NCBI RefSeq assembly: GCF_000003815.2
Contig: NC_049990.1
Span: 17,376,532 to 17,440,531 of the forward strand
Origin: Branchiostoma floridae
Lineage: Eukaryota > Chordata > Leptocardii > Amphioxiformes > Branchiostomatidae
Direction: 5' to 3'
DNA: 64,000 nt
The notes under the pieces are model-generated. The model was not told where the DNA came from and did no database searches. It saw only the letters and a program-made list of their open reading frames with translations. Made by a program: the position numbers and the translations under genes. Positions 24,901 to 38,800 of this stretch are shown in pieces. Positions within the stretch are counted from its first letter, which is position 1. Every line of letters begins with the position of its first letter.

Positions 24901-27900
24901 TTGATCCGATTTATTACTTCTTGGTAAAATGAATTCCACAAATCATTCAGAGGACGGCTTCTGCCTCAATTCAGGCCGTCCAAAGCAAGATGAAGTCATC
25001 ATTTGACGGGCGGACACTTCCGTGTTGCGTAGTGGCGGTCGTTGACCTCGTTCGAACACCATGTTCCATAACTCCCGGGCGGGTTCCATAGCTACCGGTC
25101 GTTGACCTCGGGTCCTTGGAACGTGGTTCTGATGTTCTATGGGGGCTCGAAAGTTCGATTTTGTGTTAAAATTGCTAGTTTTTTCACCCTTTTTTGCCCC
25201 ATAAAATCATTTTTTGGTGTCTTTGGGGGACCAAATGACCAAGGTGCAGTGTCTTATGTGCAGACCTACCAGCTTGCTGAATTACGAGATTTTCCAAGGT
25301 CTAGTTTTGGAGATATTCATGTTTTTTATTTGTGCGGAAAAGAAGAAGAAGAAGAAGAAACGATGCAAAAACAGTATGTACCTTCTGTGAAGGTAACATA
25401 ACAAGAGCTGTCTACCATTGAATAAACATAGCCGCAGCATGTCCAGAACTCAAAATATCAAACCCGGAAGTTCCGCTGCAGTACCATAACAGGCCGCTAT
25501 GGACCCAAAACCTAATCGTTTCCAAGTCTTATCAAGACCTACCCACATCACTCACTACCCACATACTAAATGCCAATACAATACATTCAGGCGTTCTTAA
25601 GTTATGCTAGTCTTCTACACACAAGCACTACCAAAAGTATAACCTTCTTGGCGAAGGTAATCATAGCATTACTTCTCATGAGTATGATATTAGCATTGGC
25701 TTTGCCTACCATGGTCATCTGAGCTAGTAAATGTGATGGTTATCTATTAGTGATATTGGACAGGAACTGGAAATGCTTCGTTACTCTTGAGAACTATGTG
25801 AAACAATTCAATGATGATATCGGATACTTACGAGCGACATCGACTTTGAATTCACATGTCCTGGAATTCCCTCCATCATCTTCCGCACGGTACTCAACAA
25901 TGTAGGTACCCCAATAAAATTCTGTTCCGTTTGCTTGTGTCTAAGGGTAATAAAAAAAAGATAGACTGAATATAGAATGATTAACAGTATAAGTTGCATT
26001 ATCTATCAGTAGTTTGTGATCGAACTTTGATGTGAAACCTGTCTTTTGCGTAATTTATTTTAAAGAATGATTATAGTTTTAATGTCACAAATAGGTTCTT
26101 TAAGTCGGTTAGGAATTTCTTTGAGTTTTACTTTGAATGATATTTATTCTAAGTAAACAGTTGTAAGTTGTCAACAATAAATTTAAAAAATATATATACA
26201 GGTTTTATAAATAACAGCAATATTGAGCGTAATTTATTTCAGCGACACCTGCTACCTTTTATATGATTTTTATTCATCATGTATGCATGCGTTAGAAGAC
26301 ACGATTGATAAACGTCTCCAAATGCTAATGAGCTGTTGACTGATAATCTTTGGAGATTTCGTTGATTTGGGAATGCAAATTTGTTAGTTTACAATGTTAC
26401 CTTGAAAATTCTTAACTCTTCATCTGCATTATCCACAAACGTTGGCTCTTTCCAGAAAACTTGTATCACACGTTGATCTGCAAAAGCAATGATGTCATCC
26501 GGGCAGCTCAGTAGTGTAGGTGGCTCGACATCTGCATTAATAGAAACAATGGTTTTGGTTTCCTCGGTAAGTAATTCTGGTCCGTTATCATGCACCTATA
26601 TTGTGCTTCAATGTAAATACCGCTGTGTTTTATAACTACTAATGTGACATGCATCATTAATTTCTCACTAAATGATATAATACAATACTTATAAGTAAGG
26701 TGATTTTTCTGTTGTCGTTATAAGAAAAAGCACGAGGTATCTTTATGCACGAATTTTACAAACTGACTCTTCATAAGCTTAATCATACATAAATACCTTT
26801 TATTTCTATCTCAAAATAACAAGAAGTCATTAGGTCTGCTTCATCCACCGCTGTGTAATTCACAGTGTGTTTCCCAACTGAAAATCTATGCGGTGGTGAA
26901 TCACTGCTCATGACCACGGGTATAACTCCAGTGGTGTCCATAGCAACCGGTACCTCCCAGGTCACCTCTGCACTGTCCAAGCCTGGGTCATTGTCTGCTT
27001 TGATGTCACTTGGACAGACTATGGTGGGAGGTGTTGTGTCTGTGTATAACATATAATTCAACAATAATTCTGCATTAGGCAAAGAAATCAATATAGAATA
27101 TGTCACATCATAATTTAAAAAATACAATACATTCTGATGGATGCTGATGTCACACTGCTGTGCTCAAGTGCCATTGGGCCATTTGAAGTAAAGGTTAGCA
27201 AAAAAGGTGAGACATTTTAACTTCAACACCAACCACGGCCTAGGCTGGCCTTCTATCTTCACATAAAGTCTGATAGTCACTAAGGACACGATGTAAATTC
27301 CACTTCATCCTATTCTAATAATTAGGTACGTTATCAATGAATTCGACAAACTGAGGGATTCGTTACGTTTAGAACAGATAGCAGTTTAAGTGGCAAACTA
27401 AAATGAAATAGAGAGCCACATGAAACTCAAGATTTTCACGTGGTAAGTACTACCTTGGCAATTGAAGCCATCCGTAGATTCTGTCCAAGTCCCGTTGTTA
27501 CTTCCATGGACTATGGAAGCTCTACAAGTGGTAATTAGAGTGTCTTGTCCGTTGGTGCTTGTGTACCCGGGTTTGCAGGAGAAGATGCAGCTGTCATGGT
27601 AGTTTGTTTTACTCATGGTGCAGTTACTTGGGCTTACCACTACATTCGGTAGCGGATTAAGTCGTTCACATGTGATGGCTGAAAGATAATATGAAAGGAT
27701 TTATTATCCGAATCAAGATTCCCTGGGTGGGTATAACCACTTGGTCTTCAGTGTCTTTGCTTTACACTGATTAGACAAATCTGCTTCTTGGTATAAGTCC
27801 AGGACTACATATAATATCCTTTGATTTATACCTAGCTTTCAGATGGTATTATTCAACATTATCTCCAATAAAATATCAATTTTAAAAGTACATGTTTGCA

Positions 27901-30900
27901 TAAGGCATTGTTTAGGTATTAAATGATTTGAATAGAAGGCATCATATTTTGAGTAATTAAGTAAATTACCTTCACAAAACGCTTCCGTCCCTGTCCATTG
28001 TTTGTCATATTGGCAGTTCCTGCTGGGAGAACCGTTTAGGATGTACCCCTGGCTACAGTCAAACTTGCATTCAGACTGATACCAACTGGAGTCATTGCAG
28101 TTGATAGATCCTTGAGCAGGCGCATGTAGCTGGCCACATTCTATTTCTAAAAGAAACAATAATTATTGTCATAAAGTCTGTGTGCTGAGGTATGCATGTG
28201 CCGGTAATTTAACAATAACTTATCACTGCAACGCCTTTCCTCTTTTTGAAGAATAACAACTCTAGGTATGATTTTTCGTAGCATTTGCATCTGCTTCATT
28301 GTGTGTTGTTAATTATTACTCTTTCAAGGGCTAGCTATTTATGGCACTGTCAATACTTCAGATTTACGGTAAAGTTTGTGGTCCTTCAGAAAGGACATTT
28401 TTGTAACAGTTTTGCTGAGTGCAAGACGATATGGACTATTTCTGAGCACTAAACAAACGCTCATTGTAGCAGCAGCTGTTGTCAACGAGTTCATTGAGTC
28501 AGAAACAGCAAGCTTTGGCACGCTCAACTAACTCACTAAATAAATGAGGAAGCGGTTACAAATGCTGGTCGGGACATGGTTGAGGAAACGGACAATATGT
28601 ACGAACACAGATTACTGTTCTATAGCAAATGTCACTCATTGGGTCGCAAAAGGACAATTTCATAACCATGAGCCTGGATGTAAATTCAAATATACAAAGT
28701 ATACTATTAAGATAGCCAAAGGAAAGGAAAGTTACGTACTTGTGCATGCCACCCTATTGCCCTCCCAGCGTCCCCGTGAGTACCCTTGATCATGGACACA
28801 CTGTAGCTGCTGTGTCACTGGAACATTTGGATCCGATGGCTGATACCCACTCTCACATGTAAAACTGAACACATCTCCCCACTTAAAGTCTCCATCAGTT
28901 GGCTGCATGATCTGATTGAGATATGGCTGAAGTCTGTCACATTTTACAACTAAAAAAGAAAAAAAAAGTTCAATATGAAATGTTGCCATAGTCTAACGCA
29001 TTAACAGCAAAGCAAATGATAATATTATATCTATACTAATAGCACTTTCAGGAATGTCAGCATTGCTTTAAGAGCTGATTTTAGACATTCTTTGGCCTCA
29101 TTGTTTTTGGTTTACCTAATGAAAATGACAAGCTCCACCATGAATGTATATTGAAAGGAGTGTTAAAGGCCTATCATTCAAGCAAACGTCTTAGGTATGT
29201 AAAACATAGACATGATATACATGTATGGACTGTTTGGTTGGACTAAAAACATGACAAAGGAAGCGGATTTAAACTAATTAATAAAATTTTCCTGAATCAT
29301 AGGAAAAATACGTAATTATATGGAATGATGGTGATGATTATGACATGTAATAAATATGACTATTTACAACTCTGTGGTCATGAAACACTGAAAAAATGGT
29401 ATAAATGTTTTGACGTATGTGTTACTTTATTCTATATTAACTTACTTTCACAGTTTCTCCCGCCATTCTGGAGAAGTCCTTGTTCGTTGTACCCTTCCAT
29501 ACAAACACAGTCCTCGATACGTGTTGATCGTGTTGATAGGGTTGTGCTGTGACGTGGGCATTGGTCACATCTGTCTGCAGGTCCGAGTTCACTCTTGTAT
29601 GTTCCGATGGGGCACTCTGTTCGAATTTAGTTGAATATGCATGCTAAGTTTTTAAATTGATCACAAACGGACCAACAAAGTATTAAAAATTCTCTATTAT
29701 ACAATATAACAAATACGGCAATTAAACAGTAATATCAACATATCTTAGCTTTTCATACTGAAACCTGACTACGAATGGACTTGTTCAATGAGATTGAATG
29801 TTTTAAGTTACTTTTAAAACAACTGATACACGACTTGTATCGTATATGCCTCATGTAGTCTGTTGTGAACCTTCTGTAATAAGGATGCGACTCACGTGTT
29901 CATGCCTTTGATGCCTTAACTGAAGAAAACTGTCACAATGCAAGACTACGTGAGGTCGTTCCACCTTATTGTTATGTCCTGTGTACTTGTATTGTAGGAC
30001 TGCGGGGTTTTTCGGTAAACTGGATGATAAGCACATAGATGCACTGCTTTGATACCCGCACTCCGGTACGAGTCGCATACATGTATACAATAGATACTTT
30101 TTTTCTTCTTTCATGATTAAAGTGACATTACCTGTACACTGTCCCGAAGGTCCACTAAAACCTGCTCTACAATGGCAGTCCCATTCTCCAGACAGTGTTT
30201 CACATGTACAGTCAGCATTGGAGGAACAGGTATGTGGGCAATAAGGTTGGTGAAAGAAAAGGTAGCGGACCTTGTGCGCATCTGTAACGAGAAATACAGT
30301 GTACATAAGATAGTTGTTGGAAAACACCATTCTGTTCTATCCTAAAAAAACTATAAAAACTTGAAGACCTATACAAGTATACAAGGATGTTATTCAACCC
30401 GGCCCCGATCTTCATATTTCAAGAAAAGGACTCATATGTAGGGTGAAATTCTCATTATAATTATTCTATCATACAAAGCAACATTCTCAAGAGAGGATCA
30501 GTTACTTGAGATGGGTGTCCCTTCTTGAAGCATTAGTGTAGAAAATACGCTCGTAACATTGCATCTCGAAGGTATCCCAAAGATTGGTTATTTTTCGTAG
30601 TTCAGAGATGGATATTAGATAACTAGAGAGTCGGCTTGCCAAGACATATCTATGTCTTGCTTCCTGCATCATACAAACAAACATCATCAAACAAACCTTA
30701 GTTCATAAAGAATGCTATTGTTAACCTTTTCTACTCAAAGACCATTTTGCGCCATTCCTGTGGAGGTGACTGTGTCCTCACAGCCGCCACATGAAGATTT
30801 ACTCGCCAAACATTTGATTACATATCGTCGGATCAGCCTCGCACAATGTATTCAAACATTGACACTGCCTTTGTTAGACACTAACATTAGGCTCCTTCTC

Positions 30901-33900
30901 ATTGAAATGTAAAAAAAAATGCTGTCGCCTTTCCTTACGACTTGGTATGGAGCAAATTATAGACAATGTCACTGGTCTCTTCGTTTTACCCAACGCCAGT
31001 AATGTTTTAGAAATACGCACCACAATATTGATATTGGTTGATGGCTTGGAAGATTATTATAGCCACGCAATATTGAAAAAAAAACGACTGTCACCTAAGC
31101 AGACACGAATATTTCAAATAGCTAAAAATGTAACGATTCAGTTCTTAGAATGATTGTTTGGCAGGTGAAACAAGCTCCCCAGTAACTCTGGCCGATCAGA
31201 TCTCTACTGTAACTGATCTTGGATTGTGTAAGGTTGTTTATTCCTGTCGCCAAATTCGGTAACAAAAACGTTACAACCACGAATACGCCGATATATTTTT
31301 TTTCGAACTAAACTTGCAATTTGTACATTTCAACGAGAAAGACTGATTAATGTCCACGTCATCCTCTAAGATCGAGCGCTCTCTCGGATTTCGCACAGCA
31401 ATACCCAAGGCACCGTAATTTTCGATCTAATTACGAATTCATCAATAACGTTTAAGAACTATTACCTACATGAAGACGTTATACAAAAAGCCGGAAATCC
31501 CTCCAACAACAACAAACAGTAAACACAACTGTGTCTTGTGGAAACCACATGTAAAACTCAAACAGAATCTATCTACCAAGATCATCTGACCAATCTGCGA
31601 ACCGGGCCTAAGGAAATTAGGGAGATGGGTCCCCTTTACCCATTGCATTGGATTAAGTATACAATTCAATACCAGCAACTTTCAAGGCTAACGTTAACGC
31701 ATTCTACAAAACACAAGCTGTTGCGACCGACTCTTTTCTGTAGCCCTTGGGCCACACATGTGCAAGCCACTACAGCAGGGGGCTGGTCCGCTGGTAGTGA
31801 TGTGCTTAACTTCCATACTCTTCCTCATTAAAGCTGAGTGCTAAGCGGAAAAAGCAGCATGTGCCATTTTAAAGTCTTTGGTATGACTCGGCCGGGGATC
31901 GAACTCACGACCTACCGAATGCAAGGCGAACTCTACCCACTCGGCCAAGCGAGGTGCATAAAGGACTGCTTCGAGGGGGTAATAAAAAAAGGAAGAGGGA
32001 AGGAGGGGGAAAGAAAGAGGGAAAGAAAGAAGGGAGGAGAACAGAGCTAAACACTGCATTCAATTGCAACTTTCTTGGCATATTTGCAGAGATGACAAAC
32101 ACATCTTGTGAAGTCAACAGCCACTTGTATTCATGTTTTTTCATGTTGTTTACAGCAATAAAAAGAATACCACTATATGTAAACATGTAAAAGCTAGTCC
32201 TGTTAATGATGTCTCTTTCAGCACCAAGGGGAGATACTGTCTTTAAAACAGTATTAAACGAGAAAGAAATACAAGCTAGTGCTAGAAATGGATACTGTCT
32301 CAGAAAGATTTGAAAGATACTGTTTAAACATATAAAGCTAGTGCTACAAATTATTATAATATATCTTACAGCTCCAAGAATAGACACTGTCTCTAATCAT
32401 AAAGATTTAAAACAATAATGAAAGAGATATACAAGGTAGTACATCCTTTTATTTTGTCTCTGACTCACCCTGAGAAATTGATTGTTCTATTCAGATATTT
32501 CACTGAAAGATGTACATGAGGCATTCTGTTTTATGTAATGGTAAAGATATACAGTATTGGCCATACATATAGATATAGTTACATATATTGGTGAAGTCTA
32601 TCTACAGAAACCACATCATCTGCATTTCCACAATAAAGTCATTAAATCCCTATTAGTTACTTTCGTACAATTACAGGACAGAAGTTAGATTTGAAGTAGA
32701 AGATAGTAAAATGGCAATTCAATATTTTCTATTCAAATATCATGACCATACATACTGTTTTCAATATTAATCAAAAGAAATGCATATAGATGTATGTGTT
32801 ACCATGCTGACACAAAAAGGCAGCTACAGTAGAAGCTGTTTAATTGCACACTCCATTTGCCAGCGCCCTTCTTGCAATTATCCGGATGGTGCAACAAACT
32901 GAAGTTATCTAGCTGGACCGCACCACCATGGGATTTGGAGATTCTCTGCAATTAACAGAAGTGTGCAGTTATCTGTTAAGCAATTAACTGGCTTCTACTG
33001 TTCTCAGTTTGGAGCAAAAGGAACCATACAGTGGGTGATGCTCTGTGGCTAACCCCTTGGTAAACAGTCGATGGTAGTAGAAAATGTTCAGCTTGACATG
33101 GCATCTCAATGGGTGGGATAACGTCAGGAGTTTAGGGTCACCTGTAATGGCAAACACAAGTTGTCAGATGACAAGAAATCTCCCATAACACCACGACAGT
33201 GGCTAATGCGGTCAGGACCAAAGGACAATAAACAAAAACTTTCTCCTGACTGTATCAGCCTGAAAACAAACATACAACCAATACATTCATTTGGAATATG
33301 ACCTTCCCCATAATTTCTCCCAAGGGATAGTGTATCAGATTCATAGTTGAGCAACCATTTTAATTTAAAAGATTAATGTGCTGAGTGTTTAACAGAAGCC
33401 TTATGATACTTACCATTAGCCTACAATACAAAATGATTCAACTTAAGTCTTTATTACAATCTCTCACTCCTTTAAAACATCAAACTCTTTGCCTTGATGG
33501 CTGATCTATAATAAACAAGCTGACCCTGACCTCTCACAATAACCTCAAAATTGCAACTGTAAGCACTAATATTAATAAGTTCTTTAGATATGGAGTCATA
33601 TATAGATGTTAAACAGTATGTAATTGGACAAGGTATTTTTTGCCGGCCTTTATTTTTTGGCCAGCCCTGGCTTTATAATTATGCCCTGCTGCAACAAAAC
33701 AAAACCAATGAATAAAAAAGAAAGCATTCCAGTACTATCATTATAGTTCATGCAAACCTTTTCATTGAATCCATCTTCAGCACTCATCCAATGGTGCTGG
33801 TAATAACAGCCTTCATCTTATCCTGGTGTCCAAGGTGTCTCTGTTTCTGACCAAATAGCCATGGATGTCTGTGGAGAAGAGGACAAATTTGTAGAGTCAT

Positions 33901-35485
33901 GAACCACGGTGGTACGAACGGGGTGTCAAGGAGGCCATCTACGAGCGGATCTACAACCCCACCTTGAACCGGTAGGGAGGACTGCGCGTAGAACTTTCCA
34001 GTACTTGGGACCCCGCCTTGCACCACAAAGGACAATAGTTTTTTCCTATGGTATTGTCTGACCATAGGAACTATGCTAGTAACATGATTTGCATTTGTGT
34101 AACCTTTTGCATATGATCCTAACGATTTAGTGGTTAAACCATTTTTTCTAGTTAGCTGTACTGGTATTGAATTGTTCTGACTAGTTACATGCTTGAAAAA
34201 AGCATGTACTGTTTCTGGTAGGGATCTTTGTGATTCCGGACCGATATCTCTAGAACCTCTGGATGGATTGCGATTTCTTTTGCTATGGGGATAGAGTGTG
34301 TGACCTATTGTGCTATTAAGTAGATTAGAAGTTTGCTGTTGTTTTGTGGTTCGTTTTTTTAAAAATATTTACACCCCTTTTCCTGATATGGAGTGATCTG
34401 GCCTCATTCCCTCTGTCTCAACCTCCTTGGGGACAGCTAGCAGCTGTAACATGTGTTTTGAGTTTTAGTAGCATGGGAGTGTGCGGAAGGGTCGTTTCCA
34501 GTGCTATACCTCCAGAACAGAACGTGTGATTTACCTCCATGAAAAATGGAGGTATAGTTTTTGGTGTGTCTGTGTGTGTGTCTGTTTGTGTTTCCACATA
34601 TTTGTGGTCAGCATAACTTTAGAACCTGTTGATGGATTGTAATGATATTTGGTATTTGGGTAGGTGTTTGGAAGACGAAGGTCAAAGTCAATTTTGGATC
34701 CCATGGTGTGTGACCTTGGTACTGCAACAGAACTTGGATTTTTGTATCTTTTGACATGGATATGCTATGGTCTTGATTTTTGGTGGCACATAGCTTGTGG
34801 TGTAAGGAAGAAGTGTTGTATGTTTGGGCCCTCTAGCAGCTTGCTCTAGAACTGCTGGGGCATTCTGGTCAAAATCTTCCAAGGAGCAAAAAAGAGCAAC
34901 TGTGACCATCGCTGTCACCTCTGTATGGTGTGAACCATTATATACACATTGAGATACAATGTATGTGCCAGGTGCAGGTGTTAACAATAGGAAATAAAAA
35001 TGAAATGGTGAGGACACCAGAAAGGTGTAGTTTTGGATCTCACTGTTTACCATAGGTAGATATATAACTTAAGAACAATGATGGAATAATTTTGCCAAAC
35101 GTCAAACCATATCAACCCCCACAACACACCATATGCACCATCACAAAACAAAATATTTCAAGCAGGTTTGAGTTTTCAGACTCTTGTTCATTCTGCTTTT
35201 GCTGAAGAAGAGTGATGGATGTCACTCGAAACGTCCGGAAGTAAATATCCGTTTTTTATCCAGTTGTAGAGATTGAATTGTATGTGAATGTAGAGTCATG
35301 AGTTTCTTGGTCATTGGCACTTTGACCAGTGATTGAATGAGATGATTTGTATATTGTTTGAAGTTGTTGAAGGGAGGATAGATACAAAATACATTACACA
35401 CATACACAAACAAACACACACACATATGGTGCTTAAGACAGCTGCTAAAGCTGACAGGAGTCAAACAAACACACACCCACACTCG

Positions 35486-35521
<36 letters not shown>

Positions 35522-35617
35522 ACAACAATTCAGTAACAACCTGTACTAAAGAAAGCTGCTAAGCTGCTATGAGTCAGACACGTGCGCACACACACACATA
35601 CATACACACGCATGCAA

Positions 35618-35667
<50 letters not shown>

Positions 35668-35855
35668 TAATTCAGTAAAAACCAGTACTAAAGAAAGATG
35701 CTGCTGAGTCGCACACATGCGCACATATACACACATACATATGCATGCACGCAAGCATACACACGCACACACACACACAGATACACACACATACGCACAT
35801 ATTCAGTAACAACCAGTACTAAATAAACATGCTGCTATGAGTCACACACACACAC

Positions 35856-35892
<37 letters not shown>

Positions 35893-38800
35893 TACACTCG
35901 CACGCACGCACACATGCAAGCGTACAGACGCATATGCACACATGCACGCAAGCATAAACACACAATCTGTTATTATTATTGAGTATAATCAAACAAATGA
36001 TGCAATTTGATGTCATTTGTCATGGTGTTGGAAACTTAAAAGTTAATAATGATAATGATAATTAATCAATTAAAACCAGAGCTTAAAGTCCACCATAAAG
36101 ACAGCTTGTAATCTCTGAATACTATACAGAAATGATCTAAAACTCCACCTCTCTTGGTTATGTGATTTTTAAACAAATTTAGCCAAACAAAATAAACATT
36201 GATTGTTGTAAGATATTCATGATTGATTATTCATCTTTTAGAAACTTCAGTTTCACAATTGTTTATACATGAACAAGATAGAGGACTTCAAAGTTACATA
36301 CATACATTCAGTGTGTATAATTTCAGTAATTACTAACTTTATTTGACGTACATATTTGTGCAAATAAACATATGTTTACCGTATCGCCCCCCTCCCCAGG
36401 ATATTACTAGTTTTGTGTACGGGACTGACCTTGTTCATGATCTCCTTCCACCTCCGCCACTAAGAACCTTTCCTGGTCGTAACCTTGACATGATAGCACG
36501 CCAATATTCGTCGTTTGTCCCTTTTTTGGCCTGTTGATGGTAGCGATCGCCGCCGCTCACGTTCTCCGGTGCCCGCACTGAAAAACTCGGGCCATACAGC
36601 GCGTGTTATGTTTTCCGCTTTTCCCCCACGGAATCTGATTGGTCGAATCGTAATACCCGCCTCACATTAGGCGCGATTCGATCGGAAGATTAGTTTACGA
36701 GCTCTAAATGACATTTTCGTGAGTAAGACGTCCGGTGTTCTCACGATCATCTTGCGATTTTTTGGGATCGCCGGCAATTTTCAGGAGACTTACGACGGTC
36801 GCGGTGCAGCGAAACATGTTCTTAACATAAGCGACAAGTCGCAGGAGATCTCCGAGATCGCAGAGCTCGTTACCGAGTCGCAGATCGTGCGTACAAATCG
36901 TGCGTACCTCGCAAGGGTATCGGTCAATAGTCTTGCGTCAATCTAACGATTGAAGACCGATAGGCGAGCACAGACATAGTTATTAATCATCGAACGCAAA
37001 TCGGATGGCGAACGCCCGTTAGTCGGGCGACGTTCGGGCGACGTTCACCCAACTTCCGATTGTTTACAAATATTGAATTTCTGGGAAAGTGAGGGTAATT
37101 CTAACATTGTGGCCCCTGTGGCAGTATGTAGGCTGGCTTTGTGACACACTTTCCTTTCTTGTGTCATTTCTATTATGCCCCCACATTCCATTCATTGGTT
37201 AAAAAGATTCCGACAACAAAATACGCAACATTGATTGATCTCTTGCCTTTTTTTAGGAACGTTTTGTGTTCCCTTGTCCGCGTACAAGAGGTCATGGGAG
37301 GTTCATTATCATAGATTTATTCACCGTCGATCGCACGAGGCTCGCTTATATGTGAGGGAAACAGATTTTGGGCGAAAAATACGCAAGACCATCTTAAGAT
37401 CTTAAAATCAGCCGACGTTCCTTCGATCGCGAAGTATGTCCCAAGATCGTATATAATGTGAGGCGGGAATTAGGACTTGCTCGGACTTGGTTCGGACTTT
37501 GTTAGGAGTTGTTAGGAATTGGTGTGGAGTGTGGTCGGAAATGTGTCGGATATGTTAGCATATGTTAGGACTTCGGGGGCAGTCCAGTCGGCGGGAGGTA
37601 CGGCCATTGCGCCGGTATAATGCAATAACAATGGAGTGACCCCTTAGCTATCACTACTCCCATGCTCACTCTGGCCCGGAGTGACAGCACCTGTTAAGGG
37701 CCCCAACTATGGGTAAATAGTCTCACTGCCGTGTGAGTGTTAGGGATAGTGGAAGGCTAAGGAAGCAAATCCGGACAAAACCCGGAGTGGAGCCTCGTTA
37801 GGCGGGCTTGCTAGATTTGGCCACTAGACTAGTCAACTTTCTCCGGCAGCTCCTGCAGCCAAGTTGGTGCCAGATGCACTGCACTGGTTTCTTCTGGACC
37901 ACACCAGCAAGGCCGAGAGGGGGGTCCTGACGCTTGGGCAACCCGGGACCTGACGCTTGGGCAACCCGGGATCTCCACAACCCTGCCTGGGCGTTTTTGC
38001 GTCATGGATAGGTCACTCCGTCTTTGTGATAAAGCAAAGACACAACACGGGAGTCAGCAGTTACGTTTAATTGGCTTATAAAAATGGCACCACCGGTTGA
38101 CTCCGACGGTCAGAGGAGTCGCCATGCTCCATTGATTCAGCTACCGCCCGCCTAAGACTAAAGCTGGGCACCCCCCAGTCAATAAGGTGCTGATCCGTCA
38201 CGGTCTGCTGCTCCTTTGGAGTGTAGGGGGAAGAGGGCGCTCTCGCTTGAAACACAGCCCGATATCAGGACTGTCAGATGATCTGAAACTTATTGATGAT
38301 AGCCGAAAAACAGCAGTTGTAGATGCCGAACTTGCTAGACTAAACGCGGACATTGCAGTGCTTCAAGAAACTACACTCGCAAATGATGGCTCACTTCAAG
38401 AAAGCCAATACACATTCTTTTGGAAGGGTAAACACCAAGATAAGAGACGTGAACATGGTGTCGGGTTTGCAATAAGAACATCTCTCCTAGCTATGATGGA
38501 AGCATCTTCTAGTGGTAACGAACGGCTACTGAGCCTTCGTCTAAGATCCACAAACGGCCCAGTTAACTATATGGCCAGCTTGAGTGTGAATCACGTCCAA
38601 CTGGTCGCCCACACCCGAGATACAGAGATGTGTGCAAGAGGGACCTTAAGTTGGCCAACATCGACGTAGACTCCTGGGAAGAAACATCAGCTGACCGATC
38701 AGCATGCTGGAGACAAACTGTCAAAACAGGGGTGAATGAAGCTGATGCGGCCAGATCCCAACTCAGAGACCAGCGCTAGCGGCGTCAGAAGACAACCCCT

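Larger units (their letters stand above)
16901..25831. other. Intron 10 and flanks: 8.7-kb intron rich in mobile DNA
   Basis: Between exons 10 and 11 (17101-25831). It holds a CpG-rich patch near 17930-18060, the 3866-bp CACTA-like element, a 705-bp tandem duplication and a small hairpin-ended repeat at 25376. I found no further exon with domain signature on either strand. Confidence 0.6.

Noticed and set aside
31880-31957. A functional tRNA gene
   Set aside because: A and B boxes are present, but the anticodon arm and acceptor stem do not pair properly and a SINE body follows.
34688-35053. 121-codon minus-strand frame as an extra SVEP1-like exon
   Set aside because: It lies within a dispersed repeat, contains no cysteine module and would not join in phase.
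35222-36016. Cysteine/valine-rich open frames on the minus strand
   Set aside because: They are translations of the CA/GT dinucleotide repeat.
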